From Roseomonas sp. OT10 (GTDB lineage Bacteria > Pseudomonadota > Alphaproteobacteria > Acetobacterales > Acetobacteraceae), in assembly GCF_020991085.1 (NCBI RefSeq), contig NZ_CP087719.1, positions 806,001 through 870,000 on the forward strand: a DNA stretch of 64,000 nt. The letters run 5' to 3'. A program made the translations under genes and the position numbers. Positions within the stretch are counted from its first letter, which is position 1; each line of letters begins with the position of its first letter. Of this stretch, positions 20,018-28,595 are shown piece by piece. The notes beneath the pieces are model-generated. The model searched no databases. It worked only from the letters and a program-made list of their open reading frames with translations, and had not been told where the DNA came from.

Positions 20018-20883
20018 TGGGCGAGGCGGTCCTCCAGGCGCTGGTGAACGGCGTCGTCTCGGGGTCGCTGCTGGCGCTGCCGGCGCTGGGATTCAGCGCC
20101 ATCTTCGCCGTGCTGCGCTTCCCGAACTTCGCCATCGGCGCGCTGGCGACCGCCGGCGCCTATGCCGCCTGGGCGGCGAACGTCCCGCTGGCCATGCCCA
20201 TCGGGGCGGGCCTGCTGGCGGCTTTCGCCCTGGCCGCCCTGCTCGCCGTGATCCTGCAGGCCGGGGCGCTGGAGCGGCTGTCGCGCGGCGGGGCGTTGAT
20301 GCAGGCGATCGGCTCCCTGGCCCTGGCCATGGTGGTCGAGAACGCGTTGCGCTTCGCCTTCGGCAACGACCTGCAGGCCTTCGACCTGCCGCTGGCGCGC
20401 GACCTCGTGCTGGGGCCCATCCGCATCGGGCCGCAACAGGTGACCAACCTGCTGGTGGCGCTGGGGGTGATGGGCGCGCTCTGGGCCTTCCTGGCGCTGA
20501 CCTCCGTCGGGCGCTCGATGCGCGCGGTGGCGGACAACCCCGACCTGGCCCGGCTGCGCGGCGTCGACCCGCGCCGCGTGGCGCTGCTGACCGTGGCGGT
20601 CGGCGGCGGGCTCTGCGGGCTGGGCGGCACGCTGATCGGGCTGGACACCGCCATCGACCCGCTGCTGGGCGGGCGCGTGCTGCTCTCCGTCTTCGCCGCC
20701 GCGGTGCTGGGGGGGCTGGGCAGCATCCCCGGCGCGGTGGCGGGCGCCTTCCTGATCGGCATGGCGGAGGAGTTGACGGTGCTGGCCCTCTCGCCCGCCT
20801 ACCGGCTGGCGGTGGGCTTCCTGGTGATCCTCGCGGTGCTCTCCGTGCGGCCCGCCGGGCTTCTCGGCAGCCGGGCGGGCTGA
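20017..20883 (+). CDS. livH: Liv-type ABC permease (LivH family)
   Basis: Inner-membrane permease, 288 residues, with about eight hydrophobic segments. It starts with LVNGVVSGSLLALPALGFSA, equivalent to the conserved LivH N-terminal helix. The cytoplasmic coupling loop is RSMRAVADNPDLARLRGVD, and GGLGSIPGAVAGAFLIG is the C-terminal family signature. ATG shares one base with the stop of the receptor gene (TGATG). It forms the channel with LivM. Confidence 0.92.
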   Translation: MGEAVLQALVNGVVSGSLLALPALGFSAIFAVLRFPNFAIGALATAGAYAAWAANVPLAMPIGAGLLAAFALAALLAVILQAGALERLSRGGALMQAIGSLALAMVVENALRFAFGNDLQAFDLPLARDLVLGPIRIGPQQVTNLLVALGVMGALWAFLALTSVGRSMRAVADNPDLARLRGVDPRRVALLTVAVGGGLCGLGGTLIGLDTAIDPLLGGRVLLSVFAAAVLGGLGSIPGAVAGAFLIGMAEELTVLALSPAYRLAVGFLVILAVLSVRPAGLLGSRAG

Positions 20884-20887
20884 GCGC

Positions 20888-21787
20888 GTGGAAACCTACC
20901 TCCTCTTCACCCTCGTCATCGGCTCGGTCTACGCGCTGCTGGCACAAAGCCTGGTGCTGTCCTGGGGCATGGCCGGGCTGGTCAACCTGGGCCTGGCCGG
21001 CTTCTTCGCGGTCGGCGCCTATGCCTCCGCCATGCCGACCACCTGGGCCGGGATGCCGGTGCCGCTCGGGATGCTGGCCGCCATGCTGGCGGGCGGCCTG
21101 GCGGGGCTGGTGGTCTGCTTCACCACCCTGCGGCTGCGCGACGACTACCTCGCCATCGTCACGCTGGGCTTCGCCGAGATCGTGCGGCTCGTCGCCTCCA
21201 ACGAGGTCTGGCTGACCGGCGGCACGGACGGCATCGCGGGCGTCCCGGGCTTCGTGCGGCGGGAGGCGGGGCTGGGCTTCCACCTCGGCTCGCTGGCCGT
21301 CGCGGTGGCGGCGGTGGCGGCGGTCTATGCGCTGCAGCGCCGCCTGCTGCACGCGCCCTGGGGCCGCGCCCTGCGTGCCGTGCGGGAGGACCAGGTGGTC
21401 GCCGCGGTGGCCGGCAAGAACGTGGTGCGCTTCAAGGCGCAGGCCTTCTGCCTGGCCGCCGCCGTCGCCGGCCTCGCGGGCGCGATCTACGGCCACTACA
21501 CCAGCTACGTCGCGCCGGACCAGTTCCAGCCGCTGATCACCATCTACATCTTCCTCGCCGCCACGGCGGGCGGGCATGCGCGGCCCGCCGGGGCGGTGCT
21601 GGGCGCCTACCTGCTCGTCGCCTTCCTGGAGGCGACGCGCTTCCTGGCGGAGCTGGCCCCGGCGCTGTCCGCCGTCCAGCGCGCCTCGCTGCGCGAGATG
21701 CTGGTGGGGATCGGGCTGGTGCTGGTGCTCAGCCTGCGGCCCGACGGGCTGCTTCCCGAGAGATCCCAGAAGGCCCCGCTGCCTTGA
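20888..21787 (+). CDS. livM: Liv-type ABC permease (LivM family)
   Basis: Second permease subunit, 299 residues with many membrane helices. LivM features include SLVLSWGMAGLVNLGLAGFF, LRLRDDYLAIVTLGFAEIVR, the EVWLTGGTDGIAGVP loop and the coupling segment GRALRAVREDQVVAAVAGKN. Start is a GTG four bases after the livH stop. It completes the importer, giving all five expected subunits in one operon. Confidence 0.92.
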   Translation: METYLLFTLVIGSVYALLAQSLVLSWGMAGLVNLGLAGFFAVGAYASAMPTTWAGMPVPLGMLAAMLAGGLAGLVVCFTTLRLRDDYLAIVTLGFAEIVRLVASNEVWLTGGTDGIAGVPGFVRREAGLGFHLGSLAVAVAAVAAVYALQRRLLHAPWGRALRAVREDQVVAAVAGKNVVRFKAQAFCLAAAVAGLAGAIYGHYTSYVAPDQFQPLITIYIFLAATAGGHARPAGAVLGAYLLVAFLEATRFLAELAPALSAVQRASLREMLVGIGLVLVLSLRPDGLLPERSQKAPLP

Positions 21788-21811
21788 GCCCCCTGCATTG
21801 AGGATGCGCCG

Positions 21812-22306
21812 ATGAAAGACCGCCTGCTTCCCGAGCTGCTCACCGTCACCGACGCCATCGCCCGCGACGGCGCGCCGGAGGCCGCCTTCGCCGCGGTGGA
21901 CGCCGCCATCGGCCGGCTGCTGGACCACGGGCTCTTCACCATCCTGACCGTCTGCGAGGGGGGCGAGGAGGTGGAGCGCATCTACTCCTCCGACCCCGGC
22001 TCCTATCCCGTGCAGGGCCGCAAGCGCATGGGGCCGACCCCCTGGGGCGATCTGGTGCTGACGCGGAAGCAGACCTTCCTCGGCCCCGACGTCGCCGCCA
22101 TCCGCTGGGCCTTCCCGGACCACGAGCTGATCGAGAGCCTCGGCCTGGGCAGCGTGATCAACGTGACGGCGCAGCTGGGCGGCGAGGTGCTGGGCACGGT
22201 GAACGTGCTGGACCGCGAGGGCGCCTACACGGGCGAGGAGCAGGTGTCGCTGGTGCGCGCCTTCACCCCGCACCTGATCCCCGCCCTTCTGGCCAAGCGC
22301 GCCTGA
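21812..22306 (+). CDS. GAF-domain protein in transport operon
   Basis: A 164-residue protein made almost entirely of one GAF-like domain: GRLLDHGLFTILTV, VERIYSSDPGSYPVQGRK, GSVINVTAQLGGEVLGTVNV and the final GEEQVSLVRAFTPHLIPALL. GAF domains bind small molecules. No catalytic or output domain is fused, so it may be a small-ligand binder or part of the catabolic step, as related stand-alone GAF proteins occur beside amidohydrolases. It has GAGG eight bases before ATG and lies between livM and the amidohydrolase. Confidence 0.8.
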   Translation: MKDRLLPELLTVTDAIARDGAPEAAFAAVDAAIGRLLDHGLFTILTVCEGGEEVERIYSSDPGSYPVQGRKRMGPTPWGDLVLTRKQTFLGPDVAAIRWAFPDHELIESLGLGSVINVTAQLGGEVLGTVNVLDREGAYTGEEQVSLVRAFTPHLIPALLAKRA

Positions 22307-22318
22307 CGGAGGCCGAGC

Positions 22319-23557
22319 ATGACCGCGATCCTGTTCCGCAACGCGACGCTCCTCGACGGCACGGGAGAGGGCGCCCTGCCGGGCCATGACCTGCTGGTGG
22401 AGGGCGAGGAGATCCGCGAGGTCTCCGACCGGCCGATCAGGGCCGCGTCCGCCCGGGTGGTCGACCTGGCCGGCAGGACGCTGATGCCCGGGCTGATCGA
22501 CTGCCACGTGCACGTCATCGCCAGCATGGCCAATCTCGGCGCCAATGCGGAGCTGCCCAACACGCTGGTGGCGCTGCGCTCGGCGCGGATCATGAAGGAG
22601 ATGCTGCTGCGCGGCTTCACCACCGTCCGCGACCTGGGCGGCGCCGATATCGGGCTGGTGATGGCCATCGAGGAGGGGCTGATCGAGGCGCCGCGCCTGA
22701 TGATCTGCGGCAAGGCCCTGTCCCAGACCGGCGGGCACACCGACTACCGCGGCCCCTACCACGCGCGCGACGTCGCCTACTACGCCGAGCGCGCGGGCAC
22801 GCTGGGCCGGGTCGTGGACGGGGTGGATGCCCTCCGCCGCGCGGCGCGCGAGGAGCTGAAGACGGGCGCGCAGTTCATCAAGATCATGGCCAATGGCGGC
22901 GTCTCCTCGCCGACCGACCCGATCCACTTCCTGGGCTTCTCCGCCGACGAGGTCCGCGCGGCGGTGGAGGAGGCGGGCAATGCCGGCACCTACGTCGCCG
23001 CCCACCTCTACACGGACGACGCGATCCGGCGGGCGGTCGAGCTGGGCGTCGTCTCCGTGGAGCACGGCAACCTGATCACGCCGGAGACGGCGCGGCTGGT
23101 GAAGGAGCGCGGTGCCTATGTCGTGCCGACCAACGTCACCTTCGACCGGCTGGCGAAGGAGGGGGCGCAGCTCGGCCTGCCGCCCGCCTCCGTCGCCAAG
23201 ATCGAGGTGGTGCGCGGCCAGGGCATCGAGGCGCTGGGCATCCTGCACGAGGCGGGGGTGATGATGGCCTATGGCTCCGACCTGCTCGGCCCCATGCACC
23301 GGCACCAGTCGGACGAGTTCACCCTCCGCGGCCGGGTGTTGCCGGCGATGGAGGTGATCCGCTCCGCCACCGTCAACGCCGCGAAGGTGGTGAAGCAGGA
23401 GGGGCGGCTGGGCGTGCTGGCTCCCGGGGCGCTGGCCGACCTGATCGTGGTCGACGGCGATCCGCTGGCCGACCTGTCCCTGCTGACCGGCCAGGGCCGG
23501 CACATGCCCGCCATCCTGAAGGGCGGGCGCTTCGTCAAGGACGAGCTGGGCGCCTGA
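22319..23557 (+). CDS. Metal-dependent amidohydrolase (Xaa-Pro dipeptidase/carboxypeptidase-like)
   Basis: A 412-residue amidohydrolase-superfamily enzyme. The metal site is complete: HxH in PGLIDCHVHV, the Lys of FIKIMANGGVSS for carbamylation, His in YVAAHLYTD and in VSVEHGNL, and Asp in MAYGSDLLGP. The beta-sandwich closes with GVLAPGALADLIVVDGDPL. Closest family is the group containing Zn-dependent Xaa-Pro or aryl-dipeptide hydrolases; the substrate is probably an N-acyl or peptide-like compound (inference). It follows the GAF gene by 12 bases and is probably the first catabolic enzyme for the imported compound. Confidence 0.87.
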   Translation: MTAILFRNATLLDGTGEGALPGHDLLVEGEEIREVSDRPIRAASARVVDLAGRTLMPGLIDCHVHVIASMANLGANAELPNTLVALRSARIMKEMLLRGFTTVRDLGGADIGLVMAIEEGLIEAPRLMICGKALSQTGGHTDYRGPYHARDVAYYAERAGTLGRVVDGVDALRRAAREELKTGAQFIKIMANGGVSSPTDPIHFLGFSADEVRAAVEEAGNAGTYVAAHLYTDDAIRRAVELGVVSVEHGNLITPETARLVKERGAYVVPTNVTFDRLAKEGAQLGLPPASVAKIEVVRGQGIEALGILHEAGVMMAYGSDLLGPMHRHQSDEFTLRGRVLPAMEVIRSATVNAAKVVKQEGRLGVLAPGALADLIVVDGDPLADLSLLTGQGRHMPAILKGGRFVKDELGA

Positions 23558-23586
23558 GCGTGCCACGGACGGAACGGGAGGCCCGC

Positions 23587-24309
23587 ATGCGGCTGAGCGA
23601 CTACAAGGTGCTGACCTTCGACTGCTACGGCACGCTGATCGACTGGGAGGGCGGCATGGTCGCGGCGCTGCAGCCGCTGGCCGACCGCGCGGGGCGCGGC
23701 CTGACGCGCGACGCCATCCTGCAGGCGCATGCGCGGCACGAATCCGCGCAGCAGGCGCAGACGCCGACCAAGCCGTACCGGGAGCTGCTGGCGATCGTCT
23801 ACAAGCGGCTCGCCGAGGAATGGGGTGTGGCGGCGGACTGGGAGGAGTGCGTCCGCTACGGCCTCTCGGTCCGGGACTGGCCGGCCTTCCCGGATTCGGC
23901 CGAGGCGCTCGCCTACCTCAAGCGCTTCTACAGGCTGGTCATCCTGTCCAACGTGGACAACGAGACCTTCACGTACAGCAACCGGCGCCTGGGCGTGGAG
24001 TTCGACGCCATCATCACGGCGGAGGACGCCGGCAGCTACAAGCCCAGCCTGCGCAACTTCCGCTACATGCTCGACCGCCTGGGCAGCATGGGGCTGGGAG
24101 CGGGCGAGGTGCTGCACACGGCGGAGAGCCTGTTCCACGACCACAAGCCGGCGAACGAGGTCGGCCTGGCCTCCTGCTGGATCCACCGCCGCCACCAGCA
24201 GGAGGGCTTCGGCGCGACCATGGATCCGGGCGAGCGGCCCCGCTTCGACTTCCGCTTCGAGAGCATGGCGGCCCTGGCGCGGGCGCATGCGGCGGAGCAG
24301 GCGGGCTGA
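23587..24309 (+). CDS. HAD-superfamily hydrolase, haloacid dehalogenase type II-like
   Basis: A 240-residue HAD hydrolase. Motif I is LTFDCYGTLIDWEGG with the nucleophilic Asp, motif II is VILSNVDNE, the Lys is in AGSYKPSLRNF, and motif IV is HDHKPANEVGL. The cap domain size and DWEGG match type II 2-haloacid dehalogenases, but many members dephosphorylate instead, so dehalogenation is not proven. GGAGG five bases before the ATG sets the start. Last gene of the liv-amidohydrolase operon. Confidence 0.85.
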   Translation: MRLSDYKVLTFDCYGTLIDWEGGMVAALQPLADRAGRGLTRDAILQAHARHESAQQAQTPTKPYRELLAIVYKRLAEEWGVAADWEECVRYGLSVRDWPAFPDSAEALAYLKRFYRLVILSNVDNETFTYSNRRLGVEFDAIITAEDAGSYKPSLRNFRYMLDRLGSMGLGAGEVLHTAESLFHDHKPANEVGLASCWIHRRHQQEGFGATMDPGERPRFDFRFESMAALARAHAAEQAG

Positions 24310-24316
24310 TCCCGGC

Positions 24317-24339
24317 GGGCCCGCCATCCGGGCGGGCCC
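24317..24339. terminator. Bidirectional hairpin between convergent HAD and FMN-reductase genes
   Basis: A perfect nine-base-pair stem, GGGCCCGCC with GGCGGGCCC, closes a five-base loop. It fills most of the 37-base gap between two convergent stop codons, so it probably terminates both transcripts. Confidence 0.65.
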
Positions 24340-24346
24340 CGGTCCT

Positions 24347-24922
24347 TCAGGCCGCGGCGGCGTGCAGCGCGCGGATGTCGCGCAGGAGATCGCCGACGGC
24401 ATTGAGGGCGAAGCGCAGCGCCGCCTCCTCCACCAGCTTGCCTTCGGAGACCTTCTTGTCCGCCTGGGCGATGGCCACCTCGGGCCGGGTGACGATGCGG
24501 GATTCGGTCGAGAAGAGCGTGTCGCGCAGCTGGCTCTGCGCGCGCGCGCCGCCGGTCGAGGCAGGGGAGGCGGTCATGATCAGCACCGGCTTGCCCTTCA
24601 GCTTCGACTTGCCATAGGGGCGGGACGCCCAGTCCAGCGCGTTCTTGATCACCCCGGACATGCCGCCATTGTATTCCGGCGAGCAGATCACCAGCCCGTC
24701 GGCCCGGCCCACCGCGGCGCGCAGCATCTTCACGCCCAGCGGCGGGTCCTCCGTGTCCAGGTCCTGGTTGTAGAGCGGCACCTCGTCCAGCGGCAGCAGC
24801 TCCATCCGTGCCTGCGGCGCCGCCGCCTCCTGCAGGGCGCGCAGCACGGCCGTGCAGTGCGACGCCTTGCGCAGGCTGCCCGACAGGCCGAGCAGCAGCG
24901 GCAGGTCCCCGGTTTCGCTCAT
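24347..24922 (-). CDS. NADPH-dependent FMN reductase
   Basis: A 191-residue flavodoxin-fold oxidoreductase. The FMN phosphate loop is GLSGSLRKASHC at the N-terminus, PLYNQDLD follows, and CSPEYNGGMSGVIKNALDW is the family signature for NAD(P)H:FMN, chromate or quinone reductases. It reduces FMN or small electrophiles in the cytoplasm. ATG overlaps the stop of the upstream mmsB-like gene by four bases, so the two are coupled. The functional link between them is not obvious. Confidence 0.88.
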   Translation of the reverse strand: MSETGDLPLLLGLSGSLRKASHCTAVLRALQEAAAPQARMELLPLDEVPLYNQDLDTEDPPLGVKMLRAAVGRADGLVICSPEYNGGMSGVIKNALDWASRPYGKSKLKGKPVLIMTASPASTGGARAQSQLRDTLFSTESRIVTRPEVAIAQADKKVSEGKLVEEAALRFALNAVGDLLRDIRALHAAAA

Positions 24923-25809
24923 CCATCCGTCTCCGTCTTGCTGCCCCGCAGCATGCGGATGATTCCGGAGAAATCCACCCCGCCATTTCCGTCCCCGACG
25001 AAGCGCTGGTACAGCGCCAGCGCCTGGGCCCCCAGCGGGGTCTGGGCACCGGTTTCCCCCGCCGCCTGCTGCGCCAGCCCGACATCCTTGGCCATCAGCG
25101 CGGCGGCGAAGCCGGGGCGGTAGTCGCGGTTGGCCGGACTGCCCGGCACCGGCCCCGGTACGGGGCAGTAGGTGGTCAGGGCCCAGCACTGGCCGGAGGA
25201 TTTCGAGGCGACGTCGAACAGCGCCTGATGCGACAGGCCGAGCCGCTCCGCCAGGACGAAGGCCTCGCAGGTGCCGATCATGCTGATCGCCAGCAGCATG
25301 TTGTTGCAGGCCTTGGCCGCCTGCCCGGCGCCGGAGGCGCCGCAATGCACGATGGTCCTGCCCATGGCGGCCAGGACCGGCTCGGCCCGGGCGAAGGCGG
25401 CGTCGGGGCCGCCGACCATGAAGGTGAGGGTGCCCGCCTCCGCCCCCATCACTCCGCCGGAGACGGGGGCGTCCAGCATCGCCCGGCCGCTGGCGGTCGC
25501 CACCTCGCGCGACGTTGCCACGTCGATGGTGGAGCAGTCGATCAGCACCGCGTCGCCCGCGCAGGCATCGGCCATCCCGCCGGCGCCGATCCAGGCCTCG
25601 CGCACATGCTGCCCGGCGGGGAGCATGGTGAGGACGAACTCCGCCCCCCGCGCCGCCTCGGCGGCGGAGCCGGTCTGGCGGGCGCCCGGGACATGCGCCA
25701 TGGCCTCGGCCGAGAGGTCGAAGACCGCCAGCTCGTGGCCGGCGCGCAGCAGGTTGCGCGCCATCGGGCCCCCCATGTTCCCCAGCCCCACGAAGCCGAT
25801 CCGTGCCAT
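24919..25809 (-). CDS. mmsB: 3-hydroxyisobutyrate dehydrogenase family enzyme
   Basis: A 296-residue beta-hydroxyacid dehydrogenase. NAD-binding GFVGLGNMGGPMARNL starts the protein, DAPVSGGVMGAEAGTLTFMV is the substrate motif, and the catalytic Lys is in GAGQAAKACNNMLL. The C-terminal pattern SSGQCWALTTYCPVPGPVPG followed by YRPGFAAALMAKD is characteristic of 3-hydroxyisobutyrate dehydrogenase in valine catabolism, which is why I prefer MmsB over tartronate semialdehyde reductase. It is first in a two-gene unit with the FMN reductase. Confidence 0.85.
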   Translation of the reverse strand: MARIGFVGLGNMGGPMARNLLRAGHELAVFDLSAEAMAHVPGARQTGSAAEAARGAEFVLTMLPAGQHVREAWIGAGGMADACAGDAVLIDCSTIDVATSREVATASGRAMLDAPVSGGVMGAEAGTLTFMVGGPDAAFARAEPVLAAMGRTIVHCGASGAGQAAKACNNMLLAISMIGTCEAFVLAERLGLSHQALFDVASKSSGQCWALTTYCPVPGPVPGSPANRDYRPGFAAALMAKDVGLAQQAAGETGAQTPLGAQALALYQRFVGDGNGGVDFSGIIRMLRGSKTETDG

Positions 25810-25921
25810 GCCCGCCCTCCCTGTCCGCCGCCTGTGCCCGTTCCCGGGCGGCCCCCGCCGGCGTGCCGGGGGTCTCGCCCTCCTCCCGCCGTGGGCGCCG
25901 GCCCGCGGCGGGGCGCCGTCC

Positions 25922-27754
25922 TCAGTCGAGATCCGTGACCGTCACGTAGCGGCCCGGCGCCGGCTCCAGCGGCGGCAGGGCAGGGCTGCCCGGCTCGCGC
26001 GCGGCCACCTCCGTGTCGTCCAGCCCCGTCACCCAGCGCTGCCAGTCGGGCCACCAGGAGCCGGCCAGCTCCGTCGCGCCTTCCAGCCACTGCTCCGGTT
26101 CCTTCGGCAGCTCGCCGCCGACCCAGTGGCTGTACTTGCCGGCCTCGGGCGGGTTCACGACGCCGGCGATATGGCCGGAGGCGGCGAGGACGAAGCGCGT
26201 CGGCCCGCCATAGAGCTGCGTGGCGCGATAGGCGCTCTTCCACGGGGCGATGTGGTCCTCGCGCGTGGCGAGGACGTAGCTCGGCACCCTGATCTTCCGC
26301 AGGTCGAGCGCGACGCCGTCCAGCGTCACCCCGCCCGGCTTCACCAGGTCGTTCTGCTGGTACATGCGGCGCAGGTAGAAGCTGTGCATCGCCGCCGGCA
26401 TGCGGGTGCTGTCGTCGTTCCAGTAGAGCAGGTCGAAGGGGAAGGGCTCCTGCCCCAGCAGGTAGTTCTGCACCACGAAGGACCAGATCAGGTCGTTGGC
26501 GCGCAGCATGTTGAAGGTGGCGGCCATCTCGCGGCCTTCCAGGAAGCCGCGCCGCTCCATGCGCTCCTCCAGCGCCTGGAGCTGCTCCTCGTCGATGAAG
26601 ACGCCGAGCTCGCCCGCCTCCTCGAAATCCACCATGGTGGTGAAGTAGGTCGCCGAGCGGATGCGCGTGTCGCGCTTCGCCGCCATGTGCGCCAGCGTCG
26701 CCGCCAGCAGCGTGCCGCCCAGGCAGTAGCCGATGGCGTTCACCTGCCGCTCGCCCGTCGCCTTCTGGATGGCGTCCAGCGCCTCGTAGGGACCCTGGCG
26801 CATGTAGTCCTCGAAGCCGCTGGCCGCGAGCGTCTCGTCCGGGTTGACCCAGGAGATGACGAAGACCGTATGCCCCTGCGCCACCGCCCAGCGGATGAAG
26901 GAGTTCTTCGGCCGCAGGTCCAGCACGTAGTACTTGTTAATCCAGGGCGGCACGATCAGCAGCGGCCGCTTCAGCACCGTCTCGGTCGTCGGCGCGTACT
27001 GGATCAGCTCCATCAGCGCGTTGCGGTACACCACCTGACCGGGCGTCACCGCGAGGTTCCCGCCGACCTCGAACTTGCTGTGGTCGGTCATGCTGATGCG
27101 CAGGTTGCCGCGCCCGCGCTCCAGGTCGCCCAGCAGGTTGGACAGCCCCTTCAGCAGGTTCTCGCCGCCCGTCTCGGCGGTGCGCCGCAGCACCTCCGGG
27201 TTGGTCAGCAGGAAGTTGCTCGGGCTCATCGCGTCCACGAACTGGCGGGTGTAGAAATCCACCTTCTGAACGATCCGCGGATCGAGCGTCTCCTCCGTCC
27301 CGCGCACGACGTTCTGCAGGTAGCGGGCGGAGAGCAGGTAGGATTGCTTGATGAAGTCGAAGACCTCGTTCTCGCGCCAGGCGTCGTCCTTGAAGCGCCT
27401 GTCGCCCTTCGGCTCGGCGATCACCGGCTGGACCGGATCGCCCATCATCCGCCGCGCCGTGTTCTGCCACAGCGTCAGGTAGTCCTGCCAGAAGCCGATC
27501 TGCGCCTGCATCAGCCGGGCCGGGTTGGTCATCAGCCGCGCGGCCATCTCCATGAAGGCGCCGCCCAGGTTCAGCGGGTCGAGCGGGTTGCTCCCCGCAT
27601 CCGGCCTTCCGGGCGGCAGGATGTCGCGCTGCCGCTTGAGGAAGTCGGCGACGATGCGCTGCCCACGCTCGGCGACATCGGCCATGGTGCGGCTGACCAG
27701 GGCCGGATCGGGCATGGCGAAGGGCTTGTCGGTGGAACCGGAATCCTGGCTCAT
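25922..27754 (-). CDS. phaC: Class I polyhydroxyalkanoate synthase (stand-alone copy)
   Basis: Polymerises (R)-3-hydroxyacyl-CoA on the granule surface. The protein has 610 residues, typical of class I. The lipase-like box is GYCLGGTLLA with the nucleophile at Cys344; the catalytic His is in SGHIAGVVNPP and the Asp in REDHIAPW. The N-terminal domain (FVDAMSPSNFLLTNP, PPWINKYYVLDL) matches the family. It is not next to phbA or phbB and is clearly different from the second synthase at 35528-37606, lacking that protein's Pro-rich N-terminal extension. The two may differ in substrate range or granule role. Confidence 0.93.
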   Translation of the reverse strand: MSQDSGSTDKPFAMPDPALVSRTMADVAERGQRIVADFLKRQRDILPPGRPDAGSNPLDPLNLGGAFMEMAARLMTNPARLMQAQIGFWQDYLTLWQNTARRMMGDPVQPVIAEPKGDRRFKDDAWRENEVFDFIKQSYLLSARYLQNVVRGTEETLDPRIVQKVDFYTRQFVDAMSPSNFLLTNPEVLRRTAETGGENLLKGLSNLLGDLERGRGNLRISMTDHSKFEVGGNLAVTPGQVVYRNALMELIQYAPTTETVLKRPLLIVPPWINKYYVLDLRPKNSFIRWAVAQGHTVFVISWVNPDETLAASGFEDYMRQGPYEALDAIQKATGERQVNAIGYCLGGTLLAATLAHMAAKRDTRIRSATYFTTMVDFEEAGELGVFIDEEQLQALEERMERRGFLEGREMAATFNMLRANDLIWSFVVQNYLLGQEPFPFDLLYWNDDSTRMPAAMHSFYLRRMYQQNDLVKPGGVTLDGVALDLRKIRVPSYVLATREDHIAPWKSAYRATQLYGGPTRFVLAASGHIAGVVNPPEAGKYSHWVGGELPKEPEQWLEGATELAGSWWPDWQRWVTGLDDTEVAAREPGSPALPPLEPAPGRYVTVTDLD

Positions 27755-27885
27755 CGTGCTCGTCGTTCTCGCGCTTCCTCGCCTCCGGCCCCTTCCCGCC
27801 GCGTCGCCCGCACGGCCTGCCGAAGGCGCTTCACGGCTCTTCGGTTCTGCGGCAAACCGGCTTGGAGTAGCGGGACGGTTGCGGG

Positions 27886-28488
27886 ATGGACCACAGGCAG
27901 GACGAAACTAGGCGGGGCGGCAGGGGGCGGCAAGGATGGTGGGCCGCATGGCCGCTGCCCCCCCTGCTGCCGGCCTGCCGGCCGCTGCCGGGCCTCCTGT
28001 TACCGGGCCTCCTGCTGCTGGCCGGCTGCGTCGGCTCCCCCGGCGAGGGGCCGCTGGAATTCTACCGCCAGGTCTCCGGCGAGGCGCTGGACGGCCGCGC
28101 CATGCCGCCCGGCCTGGACGATCGCTACCCGAACCTGGCCAACGTGCCGCAGCGCCCGGCCCGCGGGGAGGCCTCGGCCCGCGAGGCGCTGTCCCGCGCC
28201 CTGGCCGACTACCGCGCCCAGTCCCGCAGCCCCCTGCCGTCGGACGTTCCGCTGCCCGACCCGCCGGCCACCCCGGGCGCCGCGGAGGTCCCCCGCCAGC
28301 CGCCGGCGCCGGCCCGCCTGGCCGCCGCCCCGCCGATCGGCCCCAGCCCGAGCAGCGAGGTGCTGCGCGGCGACACGGCGGACCCCGGTCCGCAGGCCCC
28401 GGCCGCCCCGCCGGCCGAGCTGCTGGCCCCGCCGGCCCCCGACCTCTCCGCCCCGCCCCCGCCGCCGGCGCTGCTGCGCAACCCCTAG
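27886..28488 (+). CDS. Proline-rich lipoprotein, unknown function
   Basis: A 200-residue protein with an Arg-rich N-terminus, a hydrophobic stretch and a lipobox LLAGC, so it is probably a lipid-anchored envelope protein. After the Cys comes a moderately conserved-looking piece (EFYRQVSGEALDGRAMPPGL, then YPNLANVPQRP), a short helix (REALSRALADYRAQS), and a long Pro and Ala-rich tail that could span the periplasm. The YPNLANVP motif occurs in other alphaproteobacterial lipoproteins. Divergent from the stand-alone phaC. No function can be assigned. Confidence 0.7.
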   Translation: MDHRQDETRRGGRGRQGWWAAWPLPPLLPACRPLPGLLLPGLLLLAGCVGSPGEGPLEFYRQVSGEALDGRAMPPGLDDRYPNLANVPQRPARGEASAREALSRALADYRAQSRSPLPSDVPLPDPPATPGAAEVPRQPPAPARLAAAPPIGPSPSSEVLRGDTADPGPQAPAAPPAELLAPPAPDLSAPPPPPALLRNP

Positions 28489-28489
28489 C

Positions 28490-28507
28490 CGCCGCCCCGG
28501 GGCGGCG
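28490..28507 (+). terminator. Perfect 18-base palindrome after the lipoprotein gene
   Basis: CGCCGCCCCGGGGCGGCG starts two bases after the lipoprotein stop. As RNA it would fold into a short very stable hairpin, suiting a terminator before the downstream aminotransferase gene. There is no T-run. Confidence 0.4.
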
Positions 28508-28595
28508 CGGGCGGCGGGGTTGCCGCGACGCCGGGCCTCGCCCTGGAGCGGCGGTGGGGCTACACGTGGCCGGATCGATAACCCGGACTGCCATC

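Noticed and set aside
20093-23566. Very long minus-strand open frame opposite livH, livM, GAF and amidohydrolase genes
   Set aside because: It is antisense to four genes with clear family motifs. Its translation is His, Gln, Arg and Gly-rich with no domain, as expected from the complement of GC-rich codons.
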